A stretch of 45,629 nt of DNA, from NCBI GenBank assembly GCA_018829445.1, contig JAHJTV010000040.1, forward strand, positions 1 through 45,629, read 5' to 3'. The stretch's first letter is position 1; each line of letters opens with the position of its first letter. The notes beneath the pieces are model-generated. The model did not search any database. It was given only the letters and a program-made list of their open reading frames with translations, and had not been told where the DNA came from. Source of the stretch: a bacterium (lineage in GTDB: Bacteria > SAR324 > XYD2-FULL-50-16). Both the position numbers and the translations under genes were made by a program. Shown here piece by piece: positions 43,776 to 45,629 of the stretch.

Positions 43776-44519
43776 TTACTTCTTAGTTTTCATATTTTTT
43801 ATTTTATTCATCAAAGATTGTTTCTGCCTTTCTTCAATTCTAGTGCGAATTGCTTTTTGATTGACTGACTCATTAGCCAATCCCAATCTGCCGTAGATAA
43901 ATAATATTACTAAGAAAAAAACAGCTATAAGATTGATTGAAAGAAAAGTTATGCTAGGGTCCAAACCTGTTTGGATTAAAAATCCAGGCTTTGCATATTC
44001 AAGTTTTCCTATTCTGTATATGTTTAAATTGACACTTTGGGAACTCATAAAATTGAAATACCCGCACCATATACCTGAATAAAAATAGAAAAAGCCTTTT
44101 AGCTGAAAAGATATTGATTGCATCATTTGATTTGCAAAACTCAAGTATAGTCCATATTTTTTTTTCTTTATTAAGCCGTAACCGCTAAATAAATTCAATA
44201 CTAGAGCTAATCCCCGAAACAAGGTATCAGTAACTTGATTGTCAGTGATCTCAGTGCTGTTCAAAGGATAAAAATCATAAAACTCTAATATTATCAAAAC
44301 CAGGAAAGAGATAAACTGAGTAATAGCATAAACGTAGATAATTGCTTTAATCGATTCTCCTAGTTTGTACTCTTCCTCTTCGTTGTGTTCTGCTACCCTT
44401 TCTTTCCGTTTCTCTAGTTCTTTTAGTAAGTTAGTATAGCTTTCTTGAGCTTTGTCTTTATCAATATTGTTTTTTACATCCAACAGCTCCGATATTGAAT
44501 ACTTTGAATAATCGATCAT
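43776..44519 (-). CDS. Four-helix membrane protein (cassette gene)
   Basis: The frame from ATG 44519 gives 247 residues; the extra upstream 57 codons lie in the attC. The first 50 residues are polar and helical (ISELLDVKNNIDKDKAQ, coiled coil with KELEKRKERVAEHNEEEEYK). Membrane segments follow: AIIYVYAITQFISFLVLIIL, TLFRGLALVLNLFSGYGLI, LSFANQMMQSISFQL (amphipathic) and FLSINLIAVFFLVILFIYG. The end is basic (QKQSLMNKIKNMKTKK). No family is recognised. The cytosolic coiled coil with membrane helices is seen in some defence effectors, but this is only an analogy. Confidence 0.7.
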   Translation of the reverse strand: MIDYSKYSISELLDVKNNIDKDKAQESYTNLLKELEKRKERVAEHNEEEEYKLGESIKAIIYVYAITQFISFLVLIILEFYDFYPLNSTEITDNQVTDTLFRGLALVLNLFSGYGLIKKKKYGLYLSFANQMMQSISFQLKGFFYFYSGIWCGYFNFMSSQSVNLNIYRIGKLEYAKPGFLIQTGLDPSITFLSINLIAVFFLVILFIYGRLGLANESVNQKAIRTRIEERQKQSLMNKIKNMKTKK

Positions 44520-44537
44520 TGTGCGCAATGTTTTTAA

Positions 44538-44656
44538 AGCTAACACCAGAATCACCGGGCGTTGCGGTGATTTTTGCTTCAAGTTAATGTTTTGATAAGA
44601 GTTGAACTTGCATCCATCGAAGGGCCTATGCGCTCCGGTGAATTCATTTGTTACAT
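44538..44656 (-). repeat. attC recombination site (class D)
   Basis: On the minus strand it runs from ATGTAAC through CACCGGAGCGCATAGG and CAAAAATCACCGCAACGCCC to GGTGATTCTGGTGTTAGCTT. CACCGGAG pairs with CCCGGTG with one mismatch. Same class as 43596-43714. Confidence 0.85.
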
Positions 44657-44677
44657 TATACGGGAGCACAAGCTCTA

Positions 44678-45055
44678 CTAGTCTACCCATTTCATTGTTT
44701 CGAGATCTTCAAATGTTCCACCGCATTCACAACTCCGGACTCCATCTTCTTTTTTTACGTTCTCACAGCTTGGGCAGATTAGTGATTTTTTTTCGAATAT
44801 AGAAGCATCTTTTTTAAAATACCAATAAACAACAGCAATAATAAGAGAAATGCAAAAGATGATAGGGAGATGTTCAAAAAATTCATTCCAGGGAATTGGA
44901 TCGATAGAAACGAAAGTCTTACTGTATCCAATTTTATCAACAATTGAAAAAAGCAAAAAAGAAATCAATCCCCAAAGTAGGGATTCGATACAAACATCAT
45001 TCTTGTTATCTTTTTCTAATCCTTTTAGTTCTTCTGAATTCTTTTTTATCCACAT
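44678..45055 (-). CDS. Small membrane protein with C-terminal zinc ribbon (cassette gene)
   Basis: The 125-residue protein has two membrane segments (SLLWGLISFLLFSIVDKIGY, about 25-43; LPIIFCISLIIAVVYWYF, about 63-80). A C-terminal zinc-ribbon-like part (LICPSCENVKKEDGVRSCEC, then GG) has a CxxC and a CxC. Only the second half is a degenerate knuckle. The zinc ribbon probably faces the cytosol. No family is recognised. ATG 45055; flanked by attC sites. Confidence 0.7.
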   Translation of the reverse strand: MWIKKNSEELKGLEKDNKNDVCIESLLWGLISFLLFSIVDKIGYSKTFVSIDPIPWNEFFEHLPIIFCISLIIAVVYWYFKKDASIFEKKSLICPSCENVKKEDGVRSCECGGTFEDLETMKWVD

Positions 45056-45065
45056 TTCTAACTTA

Positions 45066-45185
45066 ATGTAACACCAAACTGAGCTGCGGCCACGGCGAAC
45101 GTGGCGTAACCGAGTATGATGCCATGTACGATGAACTTGAGGTTATCGAGGGCGACATGCCGTCAGCTCTAGTTATTTGTTATAA
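45066..45185 (-). repeat. attC-like recombination site
   Basis: On the minus strand it runs from TTATAAC through CTGACGGCATGTCGCCC to GCCGCAGCTCAGTTTGG and GTTACAT. It separates the zinc-ribbon cassette from the first one. The arms AGCTGAC and CAGCTCAG can pair only weakly. Confidence 0.7.
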
Positions 45186-45407
45186 CTTATCAATTAATCC
45201 TAGACTTATAGCCCACAAAAACAGAATGTAAGGAATAAAATAACCTGAAAGACTAGGACGTCTAAAAAATACATAAACTGTACAGACAAGTATCATGAGT
45301 AGGTCACTTAAAGAATCGACTTCTTTGTTTTCAATTTTCTGGGAATCTGATTCATCCTTGTAAGCATAACTAAATGTGATTTTTGTTCCATGATTGGAAT
45401 TTAACAT
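45180..45407 (-). CDS. Small membrane protein, first cassette of the right array
   Basis: The 75-residue protein has a polar N-terminus (MLNSNHGTKITFSYAYKDES) and two C-terminal membrane segments (LLMILVCTVYVFFR, about 36-49; GYFIPYILFLWAISLGLI, about 55-72). The ATG 45407 overlaps GTTAAAT (45405-45399), a core-site motif, so the gene starts exactly at the recombination point. If that is the attI/attC junction, the ATG itself spans the joint. No family is recognised and the start is less certain than for its neighbours. Confidence 0.55.
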   Translation of the reverse strand: MLNSNHGTKITFSYAYKDESDSQKIENKEVDSLSDLLMILVCTVYVFFRRPSLSGYFIPYILFLWAISLGLIDKL

Positions 45408-45602
45408 TAAAAAGTGTCTATTAGGATAATACGACCTTGAATAATCCTTATTTAGTCCAAATTTCTTAGTTAAGCGCCAATCAAATAAGAGTAAGCGCTA
45501 AATTAACCCCATCTTCCGGGAGGGTTGAAAATCTGCCATAACATGCTCAGTGCCGCAAGTTTTGTCGGCAACATTGAATAAATTATCTACAGGAGCATGT
45601 CA
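45408..45602. other. attI-like region between the array and a divergent gene
   Basis: The 195 bases lie between the first cassette (minus strand) and the ATG at 45603 (plus strand). On the minus strand GCGCTTA occurs twice 20 bases apart (AGCGCTTACTC and GGCGCTTAACT), and GCTTAAC matches the inverse-core consensus. Such direct repeats would fit attI integrase-binding sites. No gene is seen. Confidence 0.45.
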
Positions 45603-45629
45603 ATGAACAGTGAAACTCAAGCTACAAAA
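45603..45629 (+). CDS. Start of a divergent gene, candidate integron integrase (partial)
   Basis: An ATG at 45603 with CAGGAG upstream opens the frame MNSETQATK, cut by the window edge. Position and direction (divergent from the first cassette across an attI-like spacer) are those of intI in chromosomal integrons. Nine residues cannot prove it. Confidence 0.4.

Noticed and set aside
44520..44690. N-terminal extension of the four-helix membrane protein
   Set aside because: Those codons lie within the attC site; ATG 44519 is the sensible start.

Overview
The window (about 42% GC by eye) looks like the chromosome of a Gram-negative, deltaproteobacterial-type organism. The signs are a periplasmic substrate-binding protein, a 7TMR-DISM kinase, a sigma-54 activator, bacteriohemerythrin, a DUF1566 protein, MurA, and the holB-tmk pair next to a stand-alone AmmeMemoRadiSam enzyme. 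The lineage is an inference. No rRNA, tRNA or CRISPR array was found.

Layout: (1) 1-4.4 kb is an integron cassette array on the + strand. It has a truncated mrr, a RelB/ParE-type toxin-antitoxin pair with a stop in the toxin, an ORF-less group II intron sitting exactly on an attC edge, an MBL hydrolase and a GNAT, separated by attC-like sites. (2) 4.2-9.5 kb is a belt of small accessory genes, many broken (DUF1579 fragment, frameshifted YhbS-type GNAT, B12-domain fragment, GNAT stub), mixed with intact bacteriohemerythrin, VOC, DUF486 and GNAT-YoaP genes. (3) 10-15.5 kb holds + strand genes: DUF1566 lipoprotein-like secreted protein, GNAT, pyrophosphatase-GFA pair, UV-endonuclease/DUF1722 fusion and thermonuclease. 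(4) 15.5-34.9 kb is a core block: P5C dehydrogenase; LysR and MocR regulators and a CheA-like 7TMR-DISM kinase on +; amrS-murA-tmk-holB on -; MBL; sigma-54 activator; histidine kinase with a solute-binding protein; PON-type arylesterase. (5) 35.6-45.4 kb is a second cassette array, on the - strand, with about ten cassettes (GFA, GNAT, HigBA, membrane proteins, an AAA ATPase/TOPRIM-like pair, a HEPN-motif protein), interrupted by a group II intron whose reverse transcriptase has an in-frame amber codon. (6) At the right edge a + strand gene begins, divergent from the array, where an integron integrase would be expected.

The main observation is that the two arrays point toward each other and share at least three attC sequence classes, so both probably come from one integron system although about 30 kb of ordinary chromosome lies between them. 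The right array carries candidate antiphage cargo: the overlapping ATPase/TOPRIM-like pair, the HEPN-motif protein and HigBA. Other points of note are a MurA with Asp where the catalytic Cys is expected (predicted fosfomycin resistance), long perfect hairpins at gene ends, and a 64-bp palindromic repeat present twice.
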